DNA from: Pseudomonadota bacterium
GTDB taxonomy: Bacteria; Pseudomonadota; Gammaproteobacteria; Burkholderiales; Burkholderiaceae_B
Assembly: GCA_023387815.1 (NCBI GenBank)
Contig: JAEWHK010000033.1
Coordinates: forward strand, 24,493 to 88,492
Reading direction: 5' to 3'
DNA: 64,000 nt
Shown: one piece after another, positions 55,530-64,000 of the stretch
How the letters are laid out: each line of letters starts with the position of its first letter
How positions within the stretch are numbered: position 1 is the stretch's first letter
Program-made: the position numbers and the translations under genes
The notes under the pieces: model-generated
Told to the model about the DNA's origin: nothing
Database searches by the model: none
Seen by the model: the letters and a program-made list of their open reading frames with translations, nothing else

Positions 55530-55886
55530 ATGAAAGTGATCCGGACCATCCTGCTTGCAAGCAGTCTGGGAGTTCTCTCGGCGTGCGCCGGTATCTCGAT
55601 GCCTGAATATCAGAAGCCTGCCATTGAGCGAAACTCTGATGTGCAGCCCAAACTGCTCTCCAAATGCATTATTGACCAATGGCGCGGCCCGTTTCCTGCA
55701 GCGCATCTGAAAATGTCCGATGCCGATCACTATTTCGGCGGTATTCCCGGACCCGATGAACCGCTGGCCAAAATCAGCGTTGGGCCACGAAGCATCGATT
55801 CAAATTCGGGCTCGCGCGTCGTATTGCGCGTCGCTGAAGGCAGCGCGCCAGAGATCGTCAGCATCGTAAACCAATGCATGCGCTAA
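55530..55886 (+). CDS. Small lipoprotein of unknown function
   Basis: 118 residues with lipobox LSAC. The mature part has IIDQWRGPFPAAHLKMSDADHYFGG and no known domain; one Cys pair (Cys46, Cys116) is possible. AAAGG lies 7 bases before ATG 55530, and the frame opens earlier at 55446. Follows a DUF192 gene by 10 bases. Ends before a bidirectional terminator. Confidence 0.72.
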   Translation: MKVIRTILLASSLGVLSACAGISMPEYQKPAIERNSDVQPKLLSKCIIDQWRGPFPAAHLKMSDADHYFGGIPGPDEPLAKISVGPRSIDSNSGSRVVLRVAEGSAPEIVSIVNQCMR

Positions 55887-56003
55887 TCTGACGCTAATAA
55901 CGTCAGCCAGAGAACGCTGCGCAGGCTCTGGCTGACCGCCGTGCCGCTATAGTCGCCACAGCAAGAGTTTCGAAAGGCGATCGTAATCAATTGATTTACA
56001 AAA

Positions 56004-56037
56004 AAATACCGCCGGTCAGATTGCACCGGCGGTATTT
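56004..56037. terminator. Bidirectional terminator between lipoprotein and sodB
   Basis: AAATACCGCCGGT pairs perfectly with ACCGGCGGTATTT over 13 bases with an 8-base loop. A- and T-runs on both sides make it usable from either direction. Confidence 0.9.
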
Positions 56038-56070
56038 ATCATTGAGCCATGACTGGCATCAACTAAGGCC

Positions 56071-56646
56071 TTAACCCAGGTTTTTGTTTGCAAATTCCCA
56101 GTTGGCCAGTTTCCAGAAAGATTCCAGGTATTTGGGGCGTGCGTTACGATAATCGATATAGTACGCATGCTCCCAGACATCACAGGTAAGCAGAGGCACG
56201 TCGTCTGTGGTCAGCGGTGTTTTGGCATTGCTTGTGTTGACGATATCCAGAGAACCGTCAGACTTCTTCACCAGCCATGTCCAGCCTGAACCAAAGTTGC
56301 CGGCGGCTGATTTGTTGAACTCTTCCTTGAATTTGTCAACGCTGCCCCATTTTTTGTTGATGCCTTCGAGAACCGCACCTGAAGGCTCGCTGCCATTGGG
56401 TGTCAGGCTGTTCCAATAGAACGTGTGGTTCCAGATCTGAGCCGCCTGATTGAACATCACGCCTTCAGACTTCCTGACTGTCTCTTCCAGGCTGGCATTT
56501 TCGAACTCTGTGCCAGGAATCAGTTCATTGAGCTTGTCTACATAGGCTTTATGATGTTTGCCATAATGATATTCAAGCGTTTCTTTGGAAATTGTTGGTG
56601 CGAGTGCATCCATTTCGTAGGGAAGTGGAGGTAAGCTGTGTGCCAT
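56071..56646 (-). CDS. sodB: Iron superoxide dismutase
   Basis: 191 residues. Metal ligands His27, His74, Asp156 and His160; [11 protein letters not shown] with Gln69 points to the iron form. Converts superoxide to peroxide and oxygen. AAGGAG lies 7 bases before the ATG. xseA lies upstream on the same strand. Confidence 0.97.
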   Translation of the reverse strand: MAHSLPPLPYEMDALAPTISKETLEYHYGKHHKAYVDKLNELIPGTEFENASLEETVRKSEGVMFNQAAQIWNHTFYWNSLTPNGSEPSGAVLEGINKKWGSVDKFKEEFNKSAAGNFGSGWTWLVKKSDGSLDIVNTSNAKTPLTTDDVPLLTCDVWEHAYYIDYRNARPKYLESFWKLANWEFANKNLG

Positions 56647-56694
56647 GTAGATCTCCTTTTAAAAGTAAAAAGTACTTAGATGATACCTTAATTT

Positions 56695-58044
56695 CTAGGG
56701 GCGATTTGCAATGACCCTTGCCCTCTGCGTACCTTTCTCAAGCTCCAGCGTGAGTGCCTGACCCTCATGCAAATCAGCGGGATCGCGCTGCACCTGCCCG
56801 TTTTCATCATAGACAATAGCGTAGCCGCGGCCGAGTACAGCGCGGGGGTTTATAGTTTCAAATTGTGTGTGCACACGTTCGTACCTTCGGGTCATCTGGC
56901 TCATGACTCTGTCCATCGCCCGATCCAGTCGCGCAAGCAGTGCACCGACGTGGTTCTGCCCCTGCGTTGTCTGTGGCCTGCCATGTTCCAGAGCCTGAAC
57001 GAGCAGCGTGAGCCGGTTGCGTTTACCGGTCAGGTACGTCCGCTGACTGGCATCCAGCTGACGCAAGGCGTGCACCACCGTCGTACGATCAGAGCGGATC
57101 TTTTGTGCCGGCGAAACCAGACGTCCCGACAGGCGATCCAGACGCAAGGCCAGATTTTCCAGCATGCGTTGCTGATGGCGCGTTAGTCTGTCGGTGAATG
57201 CAGCGACCTCCGCGAGCAGGTCACGTCGGTGACGACACGCCATTTCTGCTGCCGCGGTCGGCGTCGGTGCCCGCAGATCGGCAACGAAGTCGGCAATCGT
57301 GAAGTCCGTTTCATGACCCACGCCCGAAATCACTGGAATACGGCTGGCTGCAATCAGACGGGCCAGCGCCTCATCATTGAAACTCCATAAATCTTCCATG
57401 CTTCCGCCGCCACGCACCAGCAAAAGCACGTCCACCTCATTGCGCATCTGCGCGTGCGCCAGCGCATTCATGATTTCGCCGGCCGCTTCGCGACCCTGAA
57501 CGGCTGTGGGGTAAATGACAATAGACACATGAGGTGCCCGACGCGTGAGCGCTGTCAGTACATCGTGCAGTGCCGCAGCGCCCAGAGACGTGATCACCCC
57601 TATCTTGCGTGGAAAAGCTGGCAGCGGCTTTTTCCGGGAAGCATCCAGCAGCCCTTCTTCCTGCAGACGGGCACGAATGGCGAGAAACGCCTCATAGAGG
57701 TTGCCCTGGCCCGCGCGACGCAACGACTCCACCTGCAGTTGATAGTCCCCGCGAGGTTCGTACAGTGTGACGCGAGCGCGCACGTCGATACGGTCACCCG
57801 AAGCCGGCACGAAATCCAGCAGTGCCGTCCTGCCGCGAAACATGACAGCCCGCACCGAAGCACGATCATCTTTTAATGTGAAATACCAATGACCTGACGA
57901 TGCCCGGACGAAATTGGACACTTCCCCTGTTACCCATAGGGTTGGGACGCCCTCTTCCAGCAGCCGACTGACCCGGCGATTGAGCTGTGCGACGGATAAC
58001 ATTTTTTCGCTTGACAATGCGCTGTTAATTTCCGGATTTTCCAA
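56695..58044 (-). CDS. xseA: Exodeoxyribonuclease VII large subunit
   Basis: 449 residues from TTG 58044, or 435 from ATG 58002. OB domain VPTLWVTGEVSNFVRASSGHWYFTLKDD, catalytic core IGVITSLGAAALHDV and FNDEALARLIAASRIPVISGVGHETD, then a coiled-coil and C-terminal RGYAIVYDENGQV. Degrades single-stranded DNA with XseB, which is not in this window. An in-frame TGA just upstream rules out any earlier start. Confidence 0.94.
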   Translation of the reverse strand: MENPEINSALSSEKMLSVAQLNRRVSRLLEEGVPTLWVTGEVSNFVRASSGHWYFTLKDDRASVRAVMFRGRTALLDFVPASGDRIDVRARVTLYEPRGDYQLQVESLRRAGQGNLYEAFLAIRARLQEEGLLDASRKKPLPAFPRKIGVITSLGAAALHDVLTALTRRAPHVSIVIYPTAVQGREAAGEIMNALAHAQMRNEVDVLLLVRGGGSMEDLWSFNDEALARLIAASRIPVISGVGHETDFTIADFVADLRAPTPTAAAEMACRHRRDLLAEVAAFTDRLTRHQQRMLENLALRLDRLSGRLVSPAQKIRSDRTTVVHALRQLDASQRTYLTGKRNRLTLLVQALEHGRPQTTQGQNHVGALLARLDRAMDRVMSQMTRRYERVHTQFETINPRAVLGRGYAIVYDENGQVQRDPADLHEGQALTLELEKGTQRARVIANRP

Positions 58045-58435
58045 AATTCAGATTCCAAACTGTCCACAAAAATAAAAAATCAAGGCCCTGTGCATTTTTT
58101 CGGCCTATTACAATGCATTTCTGATTTGAATTCTCACAAATATCTCATATCTTATTGATTTATAAGGATATAAAATATTTCAGAAAAATTGCACAATCAT
58201 TAAGCAAACAAGCGCGCTACGTGTGCAGATATGCCATTACAGCATCTTATTAACAGAATTATCCACAGAAAATGTGGGTAGTTACATTTGCCGGTTTCGA
58301 ACCTGGATTCGTTTAACGAATCGATGATGCCGGACCACTATTTGCTTCAATGTCGACGTCTGTTTGATGCGATAATGACAGTCATTTTGTCATACCCGCG
58401 TCGGAATCGACAGGGTGTTTTCGGTAAAGTCCTGC
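58045..58435. other. AT-rich intergenic region with a DnaA box
   Basis: 391 bases between divergent xseA and lpxK. Very AT-rich in the middle (58130-58210) and with TTATCCACA at 58259-58267, a perfect DnaA box. No gene was recognised; in related genomes exbB and exbD occur near this place, but no trace is seen. Confidence 0.6.
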
Positions 58436-59518
58436 ATGGAATTGAAAAAACAGTCGGGCCTGATCCAGACGCTGCAGAGCCAGTGGCTGGCGGGTGGCTG
58501 GCTCTCGAACCTGTTGTTGCCGCTGTCCTGGCTCACGGCGCTCGTTGTCCGTATCAAGCGCGCACTATATGCCATTGGCCTGAAAAAACAGAACCGCCTT
58601 CCGGTCCCGGTGATCGTGGTGGGCAATATCTTCGTTGGCGGAACAGGTAAAACTCCCTTTGTGCTGGCGCTTGTCGCGGCCCTGCGTGAACGCGGCTGGC
58701 AGCCAGGCATCATCAGCCGGGGTTACGGTGTCAAAATCGGTCCGCAACCTCGCCATGCATTTGGTGCGAACGCTGCGGCCGCAGAGATTGGCGATGAGCC
58801 TGCCATGCTCGCCGCGGCGGCGCCCATAGCCGTTCATCCCGACAGAACCCGCGCAGCACAATGCCTGCTACAACATTACCCGGAAACCACGGTCATTATT
58901 GCCGATGATGGCCTGCAGCATCTGGCGCTGGCTCGCGATATTGAAATTGTGGTTCAGGATGCACGTGGTGTGGGTAACGGACGCCTGCTTCCTGCCGGCC
59001 CCTTGCGTGAACCGCCCGCAAGCCTGAACACAATAGACTACCTGATAAGCAACGCATCAAATGATGTTCCCTTGTCCGCTCCCCGCGCTGACGCAGCCAG
59101 ACCACAAGGTGAAGAACAATCCGGGCCGCGACGGATCGTGATGCAGCTGATTCCCGAACAAATCGTTCACCTGAAATCGGGCCTTGCGTTGGACCCGACA
59201 GCCTGGCTGGACCGCCACCGCAGCACGATTATCGTTGCAATAGCTGGCATTGGTCACCCTCCTCGCTTCTTCAGAACGCTTGAGCATGCCGGGATCGCCG
59301 TGCAGAAGACGATTGCCTTTCCCGATCACCACCCCTTCTCGGAGGAAGAACTGGCCGGCATCCAGGCTGACGCCATTCTGATGACGACCAAGGATGCCGC
59401 CAAATGTCGCAACCTGCAAGATGACCGCCTGTGGGCCGTTGCGGTATCCCCTCGGTTTTCCGATGGTAATTTTTTCGATGAGATCGCTCAAAAACTCGAA
59501 TCTTTGCCGTTATACTGA
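58436..59518 (+). CDS. lpxK: Tetraacyldisaccharide 4'-kinase
   Basis: 360 residues. N-terminal membrane-associated helix, P-loop [11 protein letters not shown] at 63-73, and [23 protein letters not shown]. Phosphorylates the lipid A precursor at the inner membrane. ATG 58436 is taken; the frame opens with GTG 58415. The site GGTAAAG is weak. Heads lpxK-trm112-kdsB, all in LPS synthesis except the small zinc-binding gene. Confidence 0.94.
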   Translation: MELKKQSGLIQTLQSQWLAGGWLSNLLLPLSWLTALVVRIKRALYAIGLKKQNRLPVPVIVVGNIFVGGTGKTPFVLALVAALRERGWQPGIISRGYGVKIGPQPRHAFGANAAAAEIGDEPAMLAAAAPIAVHPDRTRAAQCLLQHYPETTVIIADDGLQHLALARDIEIVVQDARGVGNGRLLPAGPLREPPASLNTIDYLISNASNDVPLSAPRADAARPQGEEQSGPRRIVMQLIPEQIVHLKSGLALDPTAWLDRHRSTIIVAIAGIGHPPRFFRTLEHAGIAVQKTIAFPDHHPFSEEELAGIQADAILMTTKDAAKCRNLQDDRLWAVAVSPRFSDGNFFDEIAQKLESLPLY

Positions 59519-59547
59519 TCCATTCAACAGACTTTCGCCTTTTCAAC

Positions 59548-59754
59548 ATGGACTCACATTTTCTCAAGCTACTTGTCTGCCCTCTGTGCAACAGTCCCCT
59601 GCGTCACGACCAAAGCCAGCAAGAGCTGATCTGCCAGTATGACAAACTTGCCTTTCCCATTAAAAACGGCATCCCGGTCATGCTGCAGGAAGAAGCCCGT
59701 TCTTTGAATCAGGCAAAAACCACAGCAGAAACCTCTGAAAACAGCAAGCACTGA
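59548..59754 (+). CDS. Trm112 family protein
   Basis: 68 residues, single Trm112 domain: [21 protein letters not shown], with paired Cys and a C-terminal block [12 protein letters not shown]. The typical small gene between lpxK and kdsB. Its eukaryotic homologue is a methyltransferase partner; the bacterial role is open. Confidence 0.93.
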   Translation: MDSHFLKLLVCPLCNSPLRHDQSQQELICQYDKLAFPIKNGIPVMLQEEARSLNQAKTTAETSENSKH

Positions 59755-59756
59755 TT

Positions 59757-60545
59757 ATGATGGGTTTCATTGTTATCGTGCCCGCACGCGCAGCTTCCAC
59801 GCGCCTGCCAGGCAAGATGCTTGCCGATATCGATGGCATTCCCATGGTCGTTCGAACCGCCAGGCAGGCTGCCAGGTCAGAAGCGGACCAGGTATACATT
59901 GCTACCGATGACAAGACCATCGCCAGTGTGGCAGCAGAGCACGGCTGTTCCGTGCTCATGACGCGTCAGGACCATCCCTCGGGCACAGACAGGCTCGCCG
60001 AAGTCGTGGCGCAGCTGGGCCTTGCAGACGATCAGATTATCGTCAACGTGCAAGGTGATGAACCGCTGATCGAATCCGATATCATCAATCAGGCGGCAGC
60101 TGATCTTCAGAGCAACGGGGCAGCGGCCATTTCCACCTGCGCCTATCCGTTAGCCGATGCGGCAGATTTTTTCAATCCGAATATTGTCAAGGTTACGTGC
60201 ACTCAGGATCAGTACGCACTTTATTTTTCGCGTGCTCCCATACCGTGGGCCCGTAACCATTTCACAGTGACAGAAAATCCGCAGGAGCAGTCGGTAAATA
60301 CCCTGCCTACAGGTTTTCCCGCATTGCATCATATCGGGTTATACGCTTATCGTAGCGGGTTCCTGAAAATTTTTCCGACCCTTACCCAGGGGCCACTGGA
60401 AGCGTTTGAATCCCTTGAGCAGCTACGCGCGCTGGAACACGGATTCCGCATTCATGTGGCAATCACCGCCGGCGCACCCATGCCAGGCGTGGATACGCAG
60501 GAAGATCTTGATCGAGTTCGTGATTTTTTTCGCCGCTCGCCTTAA
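59757..60545 (+). CDS. kdsB: CMP-KDO synthetase
   Basis: 262 residues. FIVIVPARAASTRLPGKML (nucleotide site), DHPSGTDRLAEV, NVQGDEPLI and LPTGFPALHHIGLYAYR. Activates KDO for LPS core. Two adjacent ATGs at 59757 and 59760. Two bases after trm112, so in one operon with lpxK. Confidence 0.95.
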   Translation: MMGFIVIVPARAASTRLPGKMLADIDGIPMVVRTARQAARSEADQVYIATDDKTIASVAAEHGCSVLMTRQDHPSGTDRLAEVVAQLGLADDQIIVNVQGDEPLIESDIINQAAADLQSNGAAAISTCAYPLADAADFFNPNIVKVTCTQDQYALYFSRAPIPWARNHFTVTENPQEQSVNTLPTGFPALHHIGLYAYRSGFLKIFPTLTQGPLEAFESLEQLRALEHGFRIHVAITAGAPMPGVDTQEDLDRVRDFFRRSP

Positions 60546-60565
60546 TTTTGCAATGCATCATATAA

Positions 60566-61270
<705 letters not shown>

Positions 61271-61287
61271 GCGCGCAAGGAGATTCA

Positions 61288-62046
61288 ATGGAAATCAAGG
61301 ATAAAGTCTTTATCGTTACCGGCGGCGCATCAGGCCTGGGTGCCGGCACGGTAAAAATGCTGGTCGAGAACGGCGCCAAAGTCGTCATTGCCGACGTTCA
61401 GGATGAACCCGGAACGAAACTGGCTACCGAACTGAAGCAGCAATACGTACACTGCGACGTCACCAGTGAAGCTGACGCGACTGCGGTTGTCAAGGCAGCC
61501 ACAGACCTGGGTAAACTGGTTGGCCTGGTCAACTGCGCCGGCATTGCACCGGCATCGCGTACGGTTGGCAAAACCGGTGCCCATCCCCTTGATCTCTTTC
61601 AAAAAGTTGTCAGCGTCAACCTGATTGGTTCTTTCAACATGCTGCGCCTTGCCGCTCAGGCCATGAACGATAATGAACCTGAGTCCACAGGAGAACGCGG
61701 CGTTATCATCAATACTGCTTCCGTTGCCGCCTACGAGGGTCAGATCGGGCAGGCTGCCTACTCTGCCTCCAAAGGAGGCGTGGTTGGCATGACATTGCCC
61801 ATTGCCCGCGATCTGGCTCGTTCAGGTATTCGCTGCAACACAATCGCACCCGGCATTTTCGGCACCCCAATGATTTTTGGCATGCCCCAGGAAGTCCAGG
61901 ACTCCCTGGCTGCAAACATCCCCTTCCCTTCACGACTGGGAACACCACAGGATTATGCCCGGCTCGTTCAAAGCATTATCACAAACGAAATGATTAACGG
62001 AGAAACCATTCGACTCGACGGAGCCATCCGCCTCGCGCCGAAATAA
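61288..62046 (+). CDS. SDR, 3-hydroxyacyl-CoA dehydrogenase type II-like
   Basis: 252 residues. TGGASGLG at 11-18, NCAG at 82-85, catalytic Ser145, Tyr158 and Lys162 (YSASK). The insert KTGAHPLDLFQKVVSVNLIGSFNMLRLAAQAM and INTASVAAYEGQIGQAAYSASKGGV are close to human HSD17B10-type enzymes, which use hydroxyacyl-CoA. AAGGAG lies 6 bases before the ATG. 17 bases after adk; a terminator follows. Confidence 0.92.
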   Translation: MEIKDKVFIVTGGASGLGAGTVKMLVENGAKVVIADVQDEPGTKLATELKQQYVHCDVTSEADATAVVKAATDLGKLVGLVNCAGIAPASRTVGKTGAHPLDLFQKVVSVNLIGSFNMLRLAAQAMNDNEPESTGERGVIINTASVAAYEGQIGQAAYSASKGGVVGMTLPIARDLARSGIRCNTIAPGIFGTPMIFGMPQEVQDSLAANIPFPSRLGTPQDYARLVQSIITNEMINGETIRLDGAIRLAPK

Positions 62047-62072
62047 TTTAATTTCCGCTGTTGCTCACACAC

Positions 62073-62122
62073 AGGCACGTGACGTTCGCTAAAAGCGTAA
62101 TATTCACGTGCCTTGTTTTTTT
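62073..62122 (+). terminator. Rho-independent terminator after the SDR gene
   Basis: AGGCACGTGA pairs with TCACGTGCCT over 10 bases, with a smaller inner CGCT/AGCG stem, followed by T7 at 62116-62122. The next gene's start is only 11 bases further. Confidence 0.88.
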
Positions 62123-62133
62123 CTGTCGAATTC

Positions 62134-63750
62134 ATGAGCCTTTTACGGTCTGCTGCGGCCATTAGTGGCCTTACCCTGCTTTCACGAATATCGGGTCTGG
62201 CCCGGGATATTCTGGTCGCCCGAACGTTTGGCGCCAGCCCGCTGACCGACGCATTCTGGGTGGCGTTTCGCATCCCGAATCTGTTGCGACGACTGTTCGC
62301 CGAGGGAGCCTTCTCGCAGGCTTTCGTGCCAATATTGGGTGAAGTTCGCAACAAGCACGACAATGATAAAGTCAGAGTCCTGCTTGATCACGTATTTATT
62401 GTGCTTCTGTATGCCCTGATGCTGATTACGGTGGTGGGTATTATTGCTGCGCCCTGGGTAGTCACTGCTATGGCTACGGGCATGTCGCATGCGTCCACGG
62501 ATAGCGCCTTTGAATCCGCGGTCTGGATGACCCGGGTCATGTTCCCCTATATTCTGTGCATGTCCCTGGTTGCTTTCGCTTCGGCAGTGCTCAATACCTG
62601 GAGCCGCTTCACGATTCCGGCATTTACCCCCATCCTGCTGAATCTGTCCATGATCGCCGCCTGCGTGATGATGACAGGCATGTTTTCCACACCGATTTAT
62701 GCACTCGCAGTTGGCGTGATGCTGGGTGGGGTTGCACAACTTCTGGTGCAATGGCTGGCGCTGGCCCGACTCGGCCTGGTTCCCCGGCTATCTTTCAATA
62801 TCAAACGGGCCTGGTCTGATCCGGTAGTTCGTCGAATTATCCGGCAGATGGGCCCGGCGACACTCGGGGTCTCTGTTGCCCAGATCTCTATTCTGATCAA
62901 TACCAATATCGCCACCTGGTTACCTGCCGGAAGCGTCACCTGGCTGTCTTTTGCCGACCGTCTGATGGAGTTCCCGACCGCTCTGCTTGGAGTTGCACTG
63001 GGAACTGTACTGCTGCCGAGCCTGTCTGCCGCACATAGCAAAAAAGACACAGAAGCCTATAGTCATTTGCTGGACTGGGGACTCAAACTCGTACTTCTGC
63101 TGGGTGCTCCCGCTGCCCTGGGACTCGCGCTGGCCTCGGATGCGCTGGTGGCGACCCTGTTCAATTACGGCGCTTTTGATGCGAGCGATGTACAGCAGAC
63201 CCGACTCTCTGTTATGGCATATGCGGTCGGTCTGATAGGCATTCTGGCGGTCAAAATTCTCGCTCCGGGGTTTTACGCCAGACAGGATATTCGTACACCC
63301 GTAAAAATCGCCATTGGCGTGCTGATCTTTACCCAGGTGATGAATCTGATTTTTGTGCCTGTTATTCATCATGCCGGGCTGGCGCTCTCCATCGGACTGG
63401 GCGCGACGGCCAACGCCGGGCTGCTGCTGTCAGGCTTGCTTCGCCGCAATATTTATCAGCCCCGTGCCGGCTGGCTCACATTTTTCCTGCGTCTGATACC
63501 GGCAGTACTGGCTCTGGTCCTCTGGATTCTATTCATACAGCAATATATGGACTGGACCACGGTTGCGCCAGGAACAATCAATAGCTGGCTTCATGATTTA
63601 CTGGCAGAAGCGCTGCCGGCGCACCTGGCTTTTACGCTGTCTCGTCTGCTCGCGCTGTTAGTATTGCTGTTCTCCTGCGCCATCGTTTATTTTACCGCCC
63701 TCTTTCTTGCAGGATTCCGGCCCTCGGACTTCACCCGCAGGCGGCAGTAG
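62134..63750 (+). CDS. murJ: Lipid II flippase MurJ
   Basis: 538 residues, about 14 membrane helices. SGLTLLSRISGLARDILVARTFGASPLTDAFWVAFRIPNLLRRLFAEGAFSQAF is the MurJ start with its conserved Arg and Glu. Flips lipid II for peptidoglycan. ATG 62134 begins the known N-terminus, but no ribosome-binding site is seen and the terminator T-run ends 11 bases before; frame opens at TTG 62113. Confidence 0.95.
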   Translation: MSLLRSAAAISGLTLLSRISGLARDILVARTFGASPLTDAFWVAFRIPNLLRRLFAEGAFSQAFVPILGEVRNKHDNDKVRVLLDHVFIVLLYALMLITVVGIIAAPWVVTAMATGMSHASTDSAFESAVWMTRVMFPYILCMSLVAFASAVLNTWSRFTIPAFTPILLNLSMIAACVMMTGMFSTPIYALAVGVMLGGVAQLLVQWLALARLGLVPRLSFNIKRAWSDPVVRRIIRQMGPATLGVSVAQISILINTNIATWLPAGSVTWLSFADRLMEFPTALLGVALGTVLLPSLSAAHSKKDTEAYSHLLDWGLKLVLLLGAPAALGLALASDALVATLFNYGAFDASDVQQTRLSVMAYAVGLIGILAVKILAPGFYARQDIRTPVKIAIGVLIFTQVMNLIFVPVIHHAGLALSIGLGATANAGLLLSGLLRRNIYQPRAGWLTFFLRLIPAVLALVLWILFIQQYMDWTTVAPGTINSWLHDLLAEALPAHLAFTLSRLLALLVLLFSCAIVYFTALFLAGFRPSDFTRRRQ

Positions 63751-63834
63751 TGTCGCGTCGGACCGTCGGCTGTTGTCCAAACGGAACAATAGCGGCTGTA
63801 TGACTACGTAAACCAGTGTTTTTACAAGGAATTC

Positions 63835-63862
63835 TTGCATCACCACACCAATATGCTATACT
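63835..63862 (+). promoter_or_regulatory. Promoter of rpsT
   Basis: TTGCAT-N16-TATACT, with an extended -10 (TGC directly before TATACT). The start is predicted near 63869, giving a leader of about 43 bases. Confidence 0.75.
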
Positions 63863-63911
63863 ACCAGACTTTGCTGAATTAACTTAATTAAAGAACACTT
63901 AAAGAACTACC

Positions 63912-64000
63912 ATGGCCAATACTGCACAAGCACGCAAACGTGCACGTCAATCCGTTGCTCGTAACAAACACAACTCCAGCCTGCGTTCACTGCTGCGCAC
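63912..64000 (+). CDS. rpsT: 30S ribosomal protein S20, 3' end outside window
   Basis: The first 29 residues, MANTAQARKRARQSVARNK and on, are the S20 start. S20 binds 16S rRNA early in assembly and can be translationally self-regulated. The ATG has only a weak upstream site (AAAGAAC). Continues past base 64000. Confidence 0.95.
   Translation, partial: MANTAQARKRARQSVARNKHNSSLRSLLR

Noticed and set aside
55985..55996. Palindrome AATCAATTGATT near sodB, first thought an FNR box
   Set aside because: The half-sites are in reverse order relative to TTGAT-N4-ATCAA and there is no spacer.
58259..58267. Replication origin at the DnaA box
   Set aside because: Only one perfect box, no dnaA, rpmH or parA nearby, and the neighbours xseA and lpxK are not origin markers.

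Overview
The window looks like a chromosomal segment of a betaproteobacterium, most likely of the family Alcaligenaceae (Bordetella / Advenella / Castellaniella type). This is inferred from the protein flavour, a Bug-type solute receptor, and the housekeeping blocks ribF-ileS-lspA-coaBC and lpxK-trm112-kdsB-adk. No database search was possible. There is no insertion sequence, prophage, CRISPR array or rRNA. About two thirds of the window is ordinary core genome; the more individual part lies between about 2.7 and 36 kb.

Layout. 1-2.7 kb: end of an acyl-CoA operon (CoA-transferase, short-chain dehydrogenase, MaoC hydratase). 2.8-12.9 kb, minus strand: a tight-adherence (Tad/Flp pilus) operon reading flp - tadG-like - tadE-like - unknown exported protein - cpaB - secretin - FHA-tadA fusion - tadB - tadC - DUF192. 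13.1-15.3 kb: a small operon with a LigI-like amidohydrolase, an unknown protein and a carboxymuconolactone-decarboxylase family protein. 15.3-16.1 kb: a Crp/Fnr regulator with a perfect FNR box upstream. 16.1-25.6 kb: ung, a secreted PIG-L deacetylase with a C-terminal lectin-like region, an MFS transporter, a DUF1328 peptide, a His-rich exported protein, a YaiI protein, an exonuclease/GIY-YIG protein, a DUF1275 membrane protein and a TauE exporter. 25.8-31.6 kb: LysR regulator, a 50-residue basic small protein, thioesterase, an MliC-like lipoprotein, mntP with a manganese riboswitch, a CsoR/RcnR repressor with its operator and a His-rich nickel/cobalt exporter, and tRNA-Val(GAC).

31.7-45.3 kb: tiny lipoprotein, uvrD translationally coupled to a fatty-acid desaturase that has a structured leader, rsmB and purN (minus); then ribF-ileS-lspA-coaBC, dedA, an unknown membrane protein and dut (plus). 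45.4-54.5 kb: a Bug receptor, a Liv-type binding protein, and pqiABC joined to clpSA. 54.7-64 kb: cold-shock protein, DUF192 protein, lipoprotein, sodB, xseA, lpxK-trm112-kdsB, adk, a second SDR, murJ and the start of rpsT.

How the parts fit. The Tad operon supplies pilin, pseudopilins, secretin, ATPase and inner-membrane platform, but no prepilin peptidase (TadV) and no separate TadZ is present here; the FHA domain on TadA may do part of the TadZ job. Metal handling is clustered (mntP with riboswitch, CsoR-type repressor with exporter, His-rich periplasmic protein). Start sites were moved from the longest open frame where ribosome-binding sites, overlaps or homology argued for it; these choices are stated per gene.
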